Shown in pieces: positions 36,816 to 45,651 of a stretch of 64,000 bases of DNA. A program made the translations under genes and the position numbers. The stretch is taken from NCBI GenBank assembly GCA_964612085.1, contig CAZTCJ010000001.1, forward strand, positions 1 to 64,000. The letters are read 5' to 3'. Source of the DNA: CAZTCJ01 sp964612085. Its GTDB lineage: Bacteria > Pseudomonadota > Alphaproteobacteria > JAJFIK01. Each line of letters opens with the position of its first letter. The stretch's first letter is position 1. Under the pieces are notes generated by a model. That model made no database searches. It was not told the DNA's origin and was given only the letters and a program-made list of their open reading frames with translations.

Positions 36816-39800
36816 TCACGCAAACAGGAAGTTGTCGGCCGACAGATCCTCGATCTCCACTTTCTCAAGAGTGATCGTGTTGCCGAAGGTAGCGTCCGTG
36901 TAGACCACACCATCATCCGTATCTTGAGCGTTCGCGATGAAGGTGTCGAAGTCGAGCGTATCGCCGAAACCGGTGAAGTCGAGGAAGTCCTCATCCTCAT
37001 CGAAATCGGTGATGAGATCGTCGCCCTCGTTCGGCGAAATCACGAAGGTGTCGGCATCGCGGCCGCCATCCATGATGTCGTCGCCCAGGCCGCCTTCGAT
37101 GATATCGGCACCGCGGTCGCCTTCGATGACGTCGTTGCCTTCGCCGCCGAAGATCATGTCATCGCCCTTGTCGCCGTCGATGACGTCGTCGCCCGAACCG
37201 CCGAAGACCATATCGTTGTCATCGCCCGCGCGGATGTCGTCATTACCCGCACCGCCCTGGATGAAGTCTTCACCATCGTCGCCGCGGATCTCGTCGTCAC
37301 CCTCGCCGCCATCGATGTTGTCGGTCCCATCGCCGGCCCGGATCTCGTCATTGCCGGCACCGCCATCGATGACATCGTCGCCGTCGCCGGCCCGGATGTC
37401 GTCGTCGCCCGCGCCGCCATTGAGGTTGTCGTCGCCATCCCGGCCGTCGAGACGGTCGTTGCCGGCATCGCCATTGATGTCGTCGTTACCGTCATCGCCG
37501 CGCGCCCGGTCGTCGCCGGCACCGGCATTGATGATGTCGTCGCCATCGTCACCTCTCAGACGGTCGTCGCCCGCGCCGCCATTGATGATGTCGTCGCCTT
37601 CATCGCCGTCGATACGGTCGTCTTCCGTGCCGCCGTCGAGGATGTCGTTGCCCTCGCCGCCGGAGATCCGGTCGCGGTCGGCTTCCCCGAAGATGGCGTC
37701 GTCGCCTTCGTCGCCGTTGAGCTTGTCGCGATCGCCGCCGCCGAACAGGATGTCGTTACCGCCTTCGCCGTCGGCGCGGTCGCGTCCACCCAGACCGTCG
37801 AAGACTTCGACGGCTTCCGTACCGCGCAGACGATCCTTGTCTTCCGTACCCGGATTGGTGATATCCACGTCGTCATTGATGATCATGGCCGTCGTGGTGG
37901 TCGTGGTCAGGGTCACCGGATCGCCCGTGGTGGTCGGGTTGGAGATGGTCACGGTGAACTCTTCATCCGGCTCGAAGCGGAAATCGCCATTGACCGGAAT
38001 ATCGAAGGCCACGGTGCTGACGCCCGGCAGGAAGGTGACCGTGCCGGTGGGCAGAACGCCGCCGAAGTCATCCGCATCGACCGGGTTGGTGCCGCTGCCG
38101 GTGACGGCGAAATCGACCGTCATGGTCGAGGCGGTGTCGCCGGAGCGCGAGACCGTGAAGGTCTGCGGAATACCGGTGAAGCTGCCTTCCGTCAGATTGG
38201 TGAAGAGACCGGCAATGCCGATCGTCGTGGCATCGGAACCGTTGACCGTGATGTTCACGGTCGCGGTATCGGTGCCGTCCACCACATCGTCGATGGTGTA
38301 GGTGAAGCTGTCGGTATCGGTCTGACCGTCACCCAGAGCGGAGAACGCGCCGTTCGGATTGTAGGTGAAGGTGCCATTGGCATTCACCGTCAGCAAAGCG
38401 CCGGAGGCCAGGGCGAACTGGTTGCCCACATTGGCGCCGTTGCCGTTGACCGCGCTGACCACGAACGGATCGCCATCCGGATCGATGTCCGCGCCGTTGC
38501 CATTGTCGGCGAACAAGCTGGTGGCGCCGTTGATGATCTGGTTCTCGCCGATATTGAAGGCATCGTTCTGAGCCACCGGCTGACCGGTCGCCGGATCGAT
38601 GGTGATCGTGACGGATGCCGTATCCGTGCCGCCGACACCGTCGCTCACCGTGTAGGTGAAGGTGTCGGAGCCCGTGGCACCAGTCGAGGTGTAGTTCAGC
38701 GTACCGTCCGCCTGCACCGTCACCGTGCCGTTGGTCAGCACGACGGCATTGCCCACATTGGCGGCCTGGCCGTTGACGGCGGACACGGTAAGCGGGTTGC
38801 CATCGGCGTCGGAGTCAACGCCAGAGCCGTTATCGGCCAAAACATTGCCGTTGGCGTTGCCGCCTTGAAGGGCCGTGAAGGCGTCGTCCTGACCGACCGG
38901 AGCCGTGTTGTTGCCCTGGTCGTCATCGGTGATGGTGACCGTGGCGGTGCCCGTGGTGATGGTGACATTGCCGGTCACCGCGCTCAGCGGATCCAGCGTG
39001 AAGGTGAAGGTTTCGTCCGTTTCCGGCGCTTCGTCGTCGTCCACCGTGACCGTAATGGTCTGGGTGGTTTCATTGGCGAGGAAGTTGATGGTGCCGGACG
39101 GGAACACGCCGTCGATGTCGTCGTTGCTGGCCGGATTGGCGCCGGAGCCGGCGATCTCGAAGTCCACATCGAGCGCACCGGAAATGTCGCCGGAGCGGGT
39201 GACGGTGAAGGTCAGCGTGTCTTCGTCGCCTTCCAGCGTGGTCGTGCTGTCCACTTCGACCGACAGGAACACACCGCCGCCCGGCACCGTGATGACGCCG
39301 TCGCGCACTTCAAACAGCCAGCGGCCCGCTTCGCCCGTATTGCCGAGCGCGGTCGCCAGATTCAGAATGCCATCGGCCGTGCCAGACCCCGGCAGTTCGA
39401 AGGAGGTGTCGCTAACACCATTACCGGTCGTCAGGCCGGCCACGGCGATCACGTCGTTGCCGTCGGCCAGACCGTCCTGGTCGCCCGTATTCCAGTTCAC
39501 CGCTTCATAGCGGAACTCGATATCGAAGTCGCCGACGGAGCGGCCCGCATCTTCGGACGCGTCGGTCAGAATGACCTGGTAGGCATTGAGGGACTGGCCG
39601 ACAAAGCCCAGAACCGTCGGATCTTCATGGGCGACATCGTCCCAGGTGATCACGAACTGATCGGTCTGCTGGCTGATCCAGACGCGGTTGGCGCCGGTGG
39701 AGTTACCGCCCGGAGTGGGCGTGAAGGGATCGCCCGCCGGCGCGCCCGTGGTCGCATCGCCAAACAAAGGCGCGATCACTTCCAGAACGGTGAAGGTGTC

Positions 39801-40019
39801 GAGATCGCCTTCCTGGAAACCGGAAAAGCCGACACCACCGAAGATGATGAAGCCGTTGTTGCTGACTTGAATATTCGTAAAGAGATCATCGACGCCATAT
39901 TCGAGCTGCTGCCCGAAATCATCGGCGATGTTAAATGTCTCTACACTGTCCAAACCGTCCGGAAGGAACTCCGTTCCAAAACCAGCCGGACCACCAAGAC
40001 CATTAAGAAGATCAGCCAT
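36816..40019 (-). CDS. NIDO/Calx-beta/RTX calcium-binding surface protein, paralogue 2
   Basis: A 1067-residue paralogue of the protein encoded downstream. Domains: NIDO-like (about 30-220; VSNNGFIIFGG, FDIEFRYEAVNWNTG), Calx-beta (about 265-370), two cadherin/VCBS-like modules (about 375-590), a second Calx-beta (about 600-710), some 30 RTX nonapeptides (about 723-993) and a C-terminal tail. The extra VCBS-type module is the main difference from paralogue 1. No signal peptide, so type I secretion is likely. ATG 40019 follows GGGGAGTGAC. The two genes are in tandem on the minus strand, 240 bp apart. Confidence 0.85.
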   Translation of the reverse strand: MADLLNGLGGPAGFGTEFLPDGLDSVETFNIADDFGQQLEYGVDDLFTNIQVSNNGFIIFGGVGFSGFQEGDLDTFTVLEVIAPLFGDATTGAPAGDPFTPTPGGNSTGANRVWISQQTDQFVITWDDVAHEDPTVLGFVGQSLNAYQVILTDASEDAGRSVGDFDIEFRYEAVNWNTGDQDGLADGNDVIAVAGLTTGNGVSDTSFELPGSGTADGILNLATALGNTGEAGRWLFEVRDGVITVPGGGVFLSVEVDSTTTLEGDEDTLTFTVTRSGDISGALDVDFEIAGSGANPASNDDIDGVFPSGTINFLANETTQTITVTVDDDEAPETDETFTFTLDPLSAVTGNVTITTGTATVTITDDDQGNNTAPVGQDDAFTALQGGNANGNVLADNGSGVDSDADGNPLTVSAVNGQAANVGNAVVLTNGTVTVQADGTLNYTSTGATGSDTFTYTVSDGVGGTDTASVTITIDPATGQPVAQNDAFNIGENQIINGATSLFADNGNGADIDPDGDPFVVSAVNGNGANVGNQFALASGALLTVNANGTFTYNPNGAFSALGDGQTDTDSFTYTIDDVVDGTDTATVNITVNGSDATTIGIAGLFTNLTEGSFTGIPQTFTVSRSGDTASTMTVDFAVTGSGTNPVDADDFGGVLPTGTVTFLPGVSTVAFDIPVNGDFRFEPDEEFTVTISNPTTTGDPVTLTTTTTTAMIINDDVDITNPGTEDKDRLRGTEAVEVFDGLGGRDRADGEGGNDILFGGGDRDKLNGDEGDDAIFGEADRDRISGGEGNDILDGGTEDDRIDGDEGDDIINGGAGDDRLRGDDGDDIINAGAGDDRARGDDGNDDINGDAGNDRLDGRDGDDNLNGGAGDDDIRAGDGDDVIDGGAGNDEIRAGDGTDNIDGGEGDDEIRGDDGEDFIQGGAGNDDIRAGDDNDMVFGGSGDDVIDGDKGDDMIFGGEGNDVIEGDRGADIIEGGLGDDIMDGGRDADTFVISPNEGDDLITDFDEDEDFLDFTGFGDTLDFDTFIANAQDTDDGVVYTDATFGNTITLEKVEIEDLSADNFLFA

Positions 40020-40514
40020 GTCACTCCCCTATCAACCGCACTTGGGGGAAGTGGCAAAATCCAAAACGCACGTTCATCCCCCGAACAAACACAAAAAGTG
40101 ACCCCTTACTCTCAGGGTCTTGCCAGATTCGTCCCGGCCTTCCTCTCACAAAATCGGATTGTTGAAGCCCGTCACGCCAAGCTGCGCCGCCGGACCCATT
40201 CGGATAACCCGTCCCCATCCGAGTCCAACATATCGACGTCGATACGCCGCCGATTGGTTGATACGCGGCGACATTAAACCCTGTCCACCTTGAAATCAGC
40301 AAGTTTCATGAAGATTTCTTCACTTTTGCGCCACCTCCCCCTTTTTCGCCAGTATTCGCTTCGATCCATAGACGAAAAAAGAATGAGGCCCGACAGCCAG
40401 TTGGCGAAAACCACCCCATGATCTGTGAACGACGCAAGCTTTACCCGTTTCGGAGATGTCTTAATTGCGGCACATTTCGTTCATCTTTGCGCAGACCGCC
40501 AAAGGAGGCGCTTT
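40020..40514. other. Divergent intergenic region between RTX and DUF427 genes
   Basis: No gene is supported; a 93-residue minus-strand frame at its left is not protein-like. It contains a perfect palindrome at 40231-40244 and a CGCCGC-N14-GCGGCG repeat at 40245-40270, both suitable for control of the RTX gene. Confidence 0.5.
40231..40244. promoter_or_regulatory. Perfect 14-bp palindrome upstream of RTX paralogue 2
   Basis: TATCGACGTCGATA is its own reverse complement. It lies 212 bp before the RTX start codon and is directly followed by the inverted repeat CGCCGC / GCGGCG. Likely operator, regulator unknown. Confidence 0.45.
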
Positions 40515-41099
40515 ATGAGAGGTCAACGCCCTGAAGGACCTGAGCTTCTCGCCCTCGTGACCAAGTACAGGTCCCCGAGATCAGCCCGTCCGGACCCCGC
40601 CACCATCGTCCAGCCCGGCCCCGGCCAGGAATCCGTCTGGGACTACCCTCGCCCTCCGCGTGTCGATCACGAAGGCGCGCTTCTCGAAGTGGTCTTCGCG
40701 GGCCGCACGGTCGCGCGCACCAGCCGGAGCCTGAAAGTGGCCGAGACGGCCGGGGCGCCGGTTTACTATTTCCCGCCGCGCGATGTGGATATGGACTGCC
40801 TGCACGCCAATGAAGAATGGTCCTTGTGCGAATGGAAAGGCTATGCCGCCTATTGGGACCTGATCGTGGGCGATCAGCGCTCGGTCAGCGCCGCCTGGAG
40901 CGTGCCTGATCCGCTCGACGATCTGGGCCAGGGCTATGACGCGCTCAAGGACTACATCGCTTTCTACCCGTCCCGGGTGGACGCCTGTTTCATGGACGGC
41001 GAAAAAGTGGAACCGCAGCCCGGCGGCTTTTACGGCGGCTGGGTCACATCGAAAATCACCGGACCGATCAAAGGTCTGCCGGGTACGGAAGGCTGGTAA
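40515..41099 (+). CDS. DUF427 domain protein
   Basis: A 194-residue protein. The DUF427 domain covers most of it (LEVVFAGRTVARTSRSLKV, APVYYFPPRDVDMDCL, CEWKGYAAYWDL, IAFYPSRVDACFMDGEKVEPQ). ATG 40515 is chosen because AAAGGAGG lies 7 nt upstream; the frame extends upstream to 40425 but without a ribosome site. DUF427 proteins are small beta-rich cytosolic proteins of unknown function. Its stop is 6 bp from that of the convergent pirin gene. Confidence 0.88.
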   Translation: MRGQRPEGPELLALVTKYRSPRSARPDPATIVQPGPGQESVWDYPRPPRVDHEGALLEVVFAGRTVARTSRSLKVAETAGAPVYYFPPRDVDMDCLHANEEWSLCEWKGYAAYWDLIVGDQRSVSAAWSVPDPLDDLGQGYDALKDYIAFYPSRVDACFMDGEKVEPQPGGFYGGWVTSKITGPIKGLPGTEGW

Positions 41100-41105
41100 C
41101 AGAGG

Positions 41106-42032
41106 TCAGCTTGTCGGACAGTCGGCGTCGCTGTCCGGCGGACCGTCTTGGTCTCCCGGAAAGGGGATGTGCTCATGCTCGCCGGGCGGCAGCGCAAAAT
41201 AGGTGTCGTCGAAGCCCCCTTGCGCCGAGGCCCGCCAGTCGGCGCGCGCCTTTTCGATGCGTTCCCGGGTGCTTGAAACGAAGTTCCAATTGATGAAGCG
41301 CTGGCCCAGAGGCGTGCCGCCCAGCAGCATGACGCGAGCATCCGTCCTTGTGCTGAGCGTGGTCATTTCACCCGCCCCGAACACCACCATGGTGCGGGCC
41401 GGAACCGTCTCGCCACTGACCGCGACATCGCCTTCGACCACATAAGCGGCCCGTTCCTCGTGATCCGCCGGAACGTCGAGACGGCTGTCCGCGGCCATGA
41501 CGGCGTCGGCATACAGGATCGGCGAATAGACATGGGTCGGCGCCTGGTGCCCGAAGCCGGACCCGGCGATCAGCGTCAGGCGCACGCCGTCCTGTTCGAT
41601 GCGCGGCAAGGCGTCCGCATCCTGATGCTCGAACCGGGGCTCCATTTCTTCCAAATCCGCAGGCAGAGCAATCCACGCCTGGATGCCGTGCAGCCGGTGA
41701 CCGGCGGCGCGCAGCTCCGCGCCCGTGCGTTCGGAATGGGCGATGCCCCGGCCCGCCGCCATGACGTTCACGTCCCCCGGCCGGATCGTCTCGATCACAC
41801 CCAGCGTATCCCGGTGCTCGATCTCGCCGTCGAACAGATAGGTGATCGTCGCCAGTCCGATATGGGGATGGGGGCGCACATCGAGCCCTTTGCCCGGCGC
41901 GAACTGGGCAGGTCCCATTTCATCCCAGAAGATGAAAGGGCCGACCATGCGCCTGCGCGGCGACGGCAAAACACGGCGCACTTGGAAATCGCCGATATCG
42001 CCGGTCTTGGGCTCGAGAATGATGATGGACAT
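41106..42032 (-). CDS. Pirin family protein
   Basis: A 308-residue bicupin. The N-terminal cupin has the pirin metal ligands: RPHPHIGLATITYLFDGEIEH (H55, H57) and AAGRGIAHSER (H99, E101). The C-terminal cupin is present (AAYVVEGDVAVSGETVPA, FINWNFVSST). Pirins bind Fe or Ni and some cleave quercetin in vitro; the physiological role is usually redox sensing or unknown. It converges with the DUF427 gene. Confidence 0.93.
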   Translation of the reverse strand: MSIIILEPKTGDIGDFQVRRVLPSPRRRMVGPFIFWDEMGPAQFAPGKGLDVRPHPHIGLATITYLFDGEIEHRDTLGVIETIRPGDVNVMAAGRGIAHSERTGAELRAAGHRLHGIQAWIALPADLEEMEPRFEHQDADALPRIEQDGVRLTLIAGSGFGHQAPTHVYSPILYADAVMAADSRLDVPADHEERAAYVVEGDVAVSGETVPARTMVVFGAGEMTTLSTRTDARVMLLGGTPLGQRFINWNFVSSTRERIEKARADWRASAQGGFDDTYFALPPGEHEHIPFPGDQDGPPDSDADCPTS

Positions 42033-42150
42033 GGATCGCGCTCCCTGAACTATCGGGCCGATCCTAATGAGCGCATCGCGTCACGGCAATGCAGGCTGAT
42101 TTCCGTTTCCGGACGAAACCGGGAAAAAGGGAGGGAGAACAAAGAATAGA

Positions 42151-42182
42151 GAACCGGCAGGTCCCGAAAGACCCGCCGGTTC
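42151..42182. terminator. Probable terminator of the fasciclin gene
   Basis: GAACCGGC...GCCGGTTC stem with inner GGTC/GACC pairs lies just after the fasciclin stop codon (minus strand). The following minus-strand sequence is T-rich but not a pure T-run. Confidence 0.55.
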
Positions 42183-42192
42183 GCGGCCTGAC

Positions 42193-42699
42193 TTACATTT
42201 CTTTTTTGTCTTTCTTTTCGGGCGGCAACAGCACTTTGTTGATCACGTGGATCACGCCGTTGTCGGCCATGACGTCGGCGGTAACGACCGTCGCGTCGTT
42301 GACCTTGACACCATCGGTGCCGTCAACGCGGACCTTGGCGCCGTTCAAGGTCTCGACCTTGGTCTTCTTACCCGCCAGATCGCCGGCGACGAACTTGCCG
42401 GAAACCACGTGGTACAGAAGGATCGCGGTCAGCTTGTCCTTGTTTTCCGGCTTCAGCAGATCATTGATCGTGTCTTCGCCCAGAGCGGCAAAGGCTTCGT
42501 CGGTCGGCGCAAACACCGTGAGCGGACCATCGCCTTTCAGGGCATCGACCAGCTCGGCGGCCTGAACGGCGGCAACCAGCGTTTGGAAAGAACCGGCTTC
42601 AACAGCGGTATCGACGATATCGCCAGCTTTGGCGGCAGGCGCAACCAGAAGCACGGCGGCAAGAGCGAGCCCAGCGGCACGCGAGAACAGAGCTTTCAT
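42193..42699 (-). CDS. Secreted fasciclin (FAS1) domain protein
   Basis: A 168-residue exported protein: signal peptide about 1-25 (AGLALAAVLLVAPAAKA), then one FAS1 domain with its H1 and H2 motifs (LTVFAPTDEAFAAL and NGVIHVINKVLLPP, with YHVV between). It ends in a lysine-rich KKDKKEM. ATG 42699 follows AAGGGGAAC. FAS1 proteins mediate cell or matrix adhesion; this fits the biofilm-related neighbourhood but is not proof. Confidence 0.92.
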   Translation of the reverse strand: MKALFSRAAGLALAAVLLVAPAAKAGDIVDTAVEAGSFQTLVAAVQAAELVDALKGDGPLTVFAPTDEAFAALGEDTINDLLKPENKDKLTAILLYHVVSGKFVAGDLAGKKTKVETLNGAKVRVDGTDGVKVNDATVVTADVMADNGVIHVINKVLLPPEKKDKKEM

Positions 42700-42914
42700 G
42701 AAGTTCCCCTTAGCATTCTGCAAATGAGTTGGAGCCGTCGTAACGGCTATGCGGTATACGGTGCTGATGCGCCCGGTGGATCAACCCCAAACATGGCTCA
42801 TTGCAAAAAGATAAGGTCACGGCCTTGCCTTTCCGTATGGCGATGATTTCAACTTGCTTGAATAATCGCCACGCGGGTAGGCCATTCCGGAAACGAATCA
42901 CCGGAAAACGGGTG

Positions 42915-43490
42915 TCAGGGTGCCGCCGCGCACGGACCGCCGCCCCGGCACCCCGCCGCCAGATACGGCTTGAGTCGTCCGATCAGAAAGTGACGCCAGA
43001 CCTGCTCGACGATCGCGCCCGTGCCTTCGTCCATATGGCCCGCCACATCGCTGTCGATGGACAGTTTGGTGCCGGCGCCCTCCGCTTCCAGGGTCAGGGT
43101 GGCCACGATCTCGACCGCCCGCCCCGCCAGTCCGAACGGACCGCTGAGCCTGAGCTGTTTGGCGTTTTGCGCGAATGTCACATCCGCATGCACCACGCCA
43201 TTGCCCTCGGCATCGAAAACCTCCAGGAAATGCCCGCCGGGGCGCGGATCGATCACCAGGCTGGCAGGCGCGCCCGACATGGTGTGGTCCCACCAGCCGG
43301 AGACATCGCCGGTCAACGCGTCCCAGGTTTCCGCGGGCGTCGCATCGAGGGAGACATCGAACGCGAAGGACGCGCCGCGCCAGTCGAACGGCTTGATGCC
43401 CTCTTCCGCCAAAGCGGGCGTGAGCACGCTCAAGGCCAGGGCACAGCCCGCCGCCACGACCGATCCTGTGACTGATTTGATGCAAATCAT
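42915..43490 (-). CDS. Exported SRPBCC (START-like) domain protein
   Basis: A 191-residue protein with signal peptide (about 1-28, VVAAGCALALSVLTPALA) and an AHSA1/SRPBCC-type domain (DATPAETWDALTGDVSGWW, PGGHFLEVF, AVEIVATLTLE, WRHFLIGRLKPYL). A GGGAGGG site 6 nt upstream fixes ATG 43490; the frame upstream starts only with TTG. The family binds hydrophobic ligands. A C-terminal CRGGGPCAAAP could form a disulfide in the periplasm. No ligand is known. Confidence 0.8.
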   Translation of the reverse strand: MICIKSVTGSVVAAGCALALSVLTPALAEEGIKPFDWRGASFAFDVSLDATPAETWDALTGDVSGWWDHTMSGAPASLVIDPRPGGHFLEVFDAEGNGVVHADVTFAQNAKQLRLSGPFGLAGRAVEIVATLTLEAEGAGTKLSIDSDVAGHMDEGTGAIVEQVWRHFLIGRLKPYLAAGCRGGGPCAAAP

Positions 43491-43596
43491 CGCAAACCCT
43501 CCCAAAAGCGGTGGCTGATCCGCCTTTTCCAGTTTGAGAGGCCCCGCCGTGCCCTGTAAAGCCGGTTCGTCGCGTTCTTCAGGCCGTTCGCGGCCC

Positions 43597-44616
43597 TCAG
43601 AAGGTGTAGACCACGGAGGCGCGGGTGATGGTGTCGAGCTCTTCCGTATCGGCGGGCGGATCGAAATTATACCGCACGTCGTAAGAAAGCCTGATGGCGA
43701 ACTGATCGAAAACCGGCGCCTGGACGCTGGTGATGTTCTGGATCGTCGCGAGCTGGCCCAGGACGGCCTCGGTCTTATTCTCGATAATGACTTTTTCTTT
43801 GGGCTTCCAGGTGAACAGGCTTTCCGCGAGCCCGCCCACGGAGGTTTCCAGATCGCCGCCGTCGATGCGGTCGAAGCGCGCGCTGGGACCGGCCTGAAGG
43901 CGCCATGTCACCTTCGGCTTCTTGACCGCGAACCAGCCCAGACCGGAGGACACCAGACCGCGATATTCGAACCCCGAAAAAGCGTCGTCTTCGTATTTGA
44001 CCGTTCCGAAGGCATAAAGCCGGTCATGGATGGCGCGGTTGACCTGGAACGAACTGTCGAAGCGCTGCTGGGTGGTCTCGCCATTGGTCGCTTCCATGTC
44101 GAGCTTGAGATCGAGTTCGTAGGACCATTTTTCATGGGCGCGCGCGGCCTTGAGCTGGGCGGCGAAAGACGCTTCGTCCGTGTTGCCCGTACTGCGCGCC
44201 GCGCCCAGCGAGAAGGATCCGTCCCAGCCCTCGAACGACCAGAAGCGCGGACGTTCCTTCGCTTTCGCGGCCTCGGCGATCTGCTTGGCGGTCGCCGCCT
44301 GCTGAGCGGCTTGGACGGCGGCCTGGGCCGTGCGGTCCCGCAGGCCCAGCGCTTCGGCGACAGGCGCGGCGTGCTCGGGCGCTTTGGCGGCCACCACCGC
44401 CAGGATTTCCATTTCGTGACCGGGAGCCGCCTTGGCGGCGAGCTTGGCCGTCGCCACGGTCTGCTCCGCCGACATTTCCGCCGCCAGTTCGATCATGCGG
44501 CGGATATCGTCCGGCAGCTCCTTAGCGATCATGTCCGAAGGCAACAAAACGCCGAGACTGAAGAGAAACAGCGCGGCAGCGGGCATTCGGCGCGCCAATC
44601 GGCGAAGACAGGTCAT
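43597..44616 (-). CDS. DUF481 outer-membrane beta-barrel protein
   Basis: A 339-residue protein. An N-terminal signal peptide is followed by an alanine-rich helical segment (about 30-115, RMIELAAEMSAEQTVATAK and AQAAVQAAQQAATAKQIAE) and a DUF481 barrel (about 120-339, GSFSLGAARSTGNTDEASFA onward) ending in the aromatic strand RASVVYTF. DUF481 proteins are salt-stress-induced outer-membrane proteins of uncertain function. ATG 44616 is preferred over the TTG at 44631. Confidence 0.88.
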   Translation of the reverse strand: MTCLRRLARRMPAAALFLFSLGVLLPSDMIAKELPDDIRRMIELAAEMSAEQTVATAKLAAKAAPGHEMEILAVVAAKAPEHAAPVAEALGLRDRTAQAAVQAAQQAATAKQIAEAAKAKERPRFWSFEGWDGSFSLGAARSTGNTDEASFAAQLKAARAHEKWSYELDLKLDMEATNGETTQQRFDSSFQVNRAIHDRLYAFGTVKYEDDAFSGFEYRGLVSSGLGWFAVKKPKVTWRLQAGPSARFDRIDGGDLETSVGGLAESLFTWKPKEKVIIENKTEAVLGQLATIQNITSVQAPVFDQFAIRLSYDVRYNFDPPADTEELDTITRASVVYTF

Positions 44617-44735
44617 GGAGGATCCGGACAATCGGCAGGAGGTTCACGAAGACGCGACCTAACTTACGGATTGCACCGTGATTCGCAACTTGGCGTGTTG
44701 CCATGCCGTAAGAGCCCTTTTGGAACTGGGCATCA

Positions 44736-44806
44736 CCGGCCCACTCCCCCTCCCGACCACCCAATGAGGGTACCCTTGTGGGTGGTCGGGAGGGAGAGTG
44801 GGCCGG
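44736..44806. repeat. Large palindromic repeat, 27-bp arms
   Basis: Left arm 44736-44762 and right arm 44780-44806 are reverse complements with a single mismatch; the 17-nt loop itself contains the palindrome AGGGTACCCT. Flanks GGCATCACC... and GGCCAGGCAAA are shared with the copy at 3456-3492. It lies between the WecG stop and the DUF481 start, both on the minus strand, and could also end the wecG transcript. Confidence 0.8.
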
Positions 44807-44868
44807 CCAGGCAAATTTCCAGAACGTCTCTAAGGCGTTGCCGAAGCGGATAGCCGGGCTGTGCCGGA

Positions 44869-45651
44869 TCAGGACGCCACGATATGCTCGGCTTCCTGAC
44901 TCTTGCGCAAACCCGCCATTTCCATGGCGCTCAACGTCAGAAAACCCATGCTGTCCTGACCGTCGGGCTGAGGGCGCGGATCCCGCATGGCGCGGTAGGC
45001 GCCTTCCAGTCCAACGCGCCTGATGAGGCCCGGCACCGGACGGGCGGCGGCGACCATGGTCTTGAAGCTGCCCCCGACCCCGATCAGCACATTGGCGTTC
45101 AGCCGGGCCAGATGGTTCGCCATCCAGTATTCCTGACGCGGGGTCTCCAGATCGACCCAGACGATGTGCGGCTTGGCCGATTTGATGGCCTGCACCACCG
45201 TGTCCTCTTCCCGGGCGCGGGCGCCCTCGACCAGAGGTGCATGGGTGCCAGCGATCTTGGCACCCGGAAAATCGCTTTCCAGAAGCGGCGCCAGCGCTTG
45301 AAGCGTGTCGTCATCGGCACCGTAGAAGAAATGCCGGATGGAGCCGTCGCGCGAGCGGTGCAGCGCGTGTCTGAGCAGGCTCGGCCCATCGACCCGGACC
45401 GCTTTGGAGGCGCCGCGCAGCCGCGCCATGCGCACCAGCGGTCCGCCATCCATGGCGACCATGCCGGCCCTGTTGTGAACGCCGAGCAGCACCCAGTCGC
45501 GCTGGCATTCCATGACGCCGTGCGCGCCGGTCAGCGTCATGTAGTGGCGCTCATCCCGATTGATCCAGGTCCGGACCGTTTCGTGAACCGTCTCCACGGA
45601 GCCGACCGTGGCGTTGACCCCCAGAATGTTGATGGTCGTGTTCGTGCTCAT
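44869..45651 (-). CDS. WecG/TagA/CpsF-family glycosyltransferase
   Basis: A 260-residue GT26 enzyme. It has GAHGVMECQRD (usual NaxhvV region), RVDGPSLLRHAL with the catalytic-type Asp, HFFYGADDDTLQALAPLLE, and VWVDLETPRQEYWMANH, which corresponds to the family's LGxPKQExW motif with Glu for Gly. Family enzymes transfer ManNAc or ManNAcA to lipid-linked GlcNAc at the inner membrane face. It probably extends the lipid-linked sugar started by the WbaP-like enzyme. ATG 45651 is the start. Confidence 0.9.
   Translation of the reverse strand: MSTNTTINILGVNATVGSVETVHETVRTWINRDERHYMTLTGAHGVMECQRDWVLLGVHNRAGMVAMDGGPLVRMARLRGASKAVRVDGPSLLRHALHRSRDGSIRHFFYGADDDTLQALAPLLESDFPGAKIAGTHAPLVEGARAREEDTVVQAIKSAKPHIVWVDLETPRQEYWMANHLARLNANVLIGVGGSFKTMVAAARPVPGLIRRVGLEGAYRAMRDPRPQPDGQDSMGFLTLSAMEMAGLRKSQEAEHIVAS

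Noticed and set aside
36744..40277. Long plus-strand frame (1177 residues) over RTX paralogue 2
   Set aside because: It is created by the periodic RTX codons; its translation is a monotone VVA/IAAV repeat without domains.
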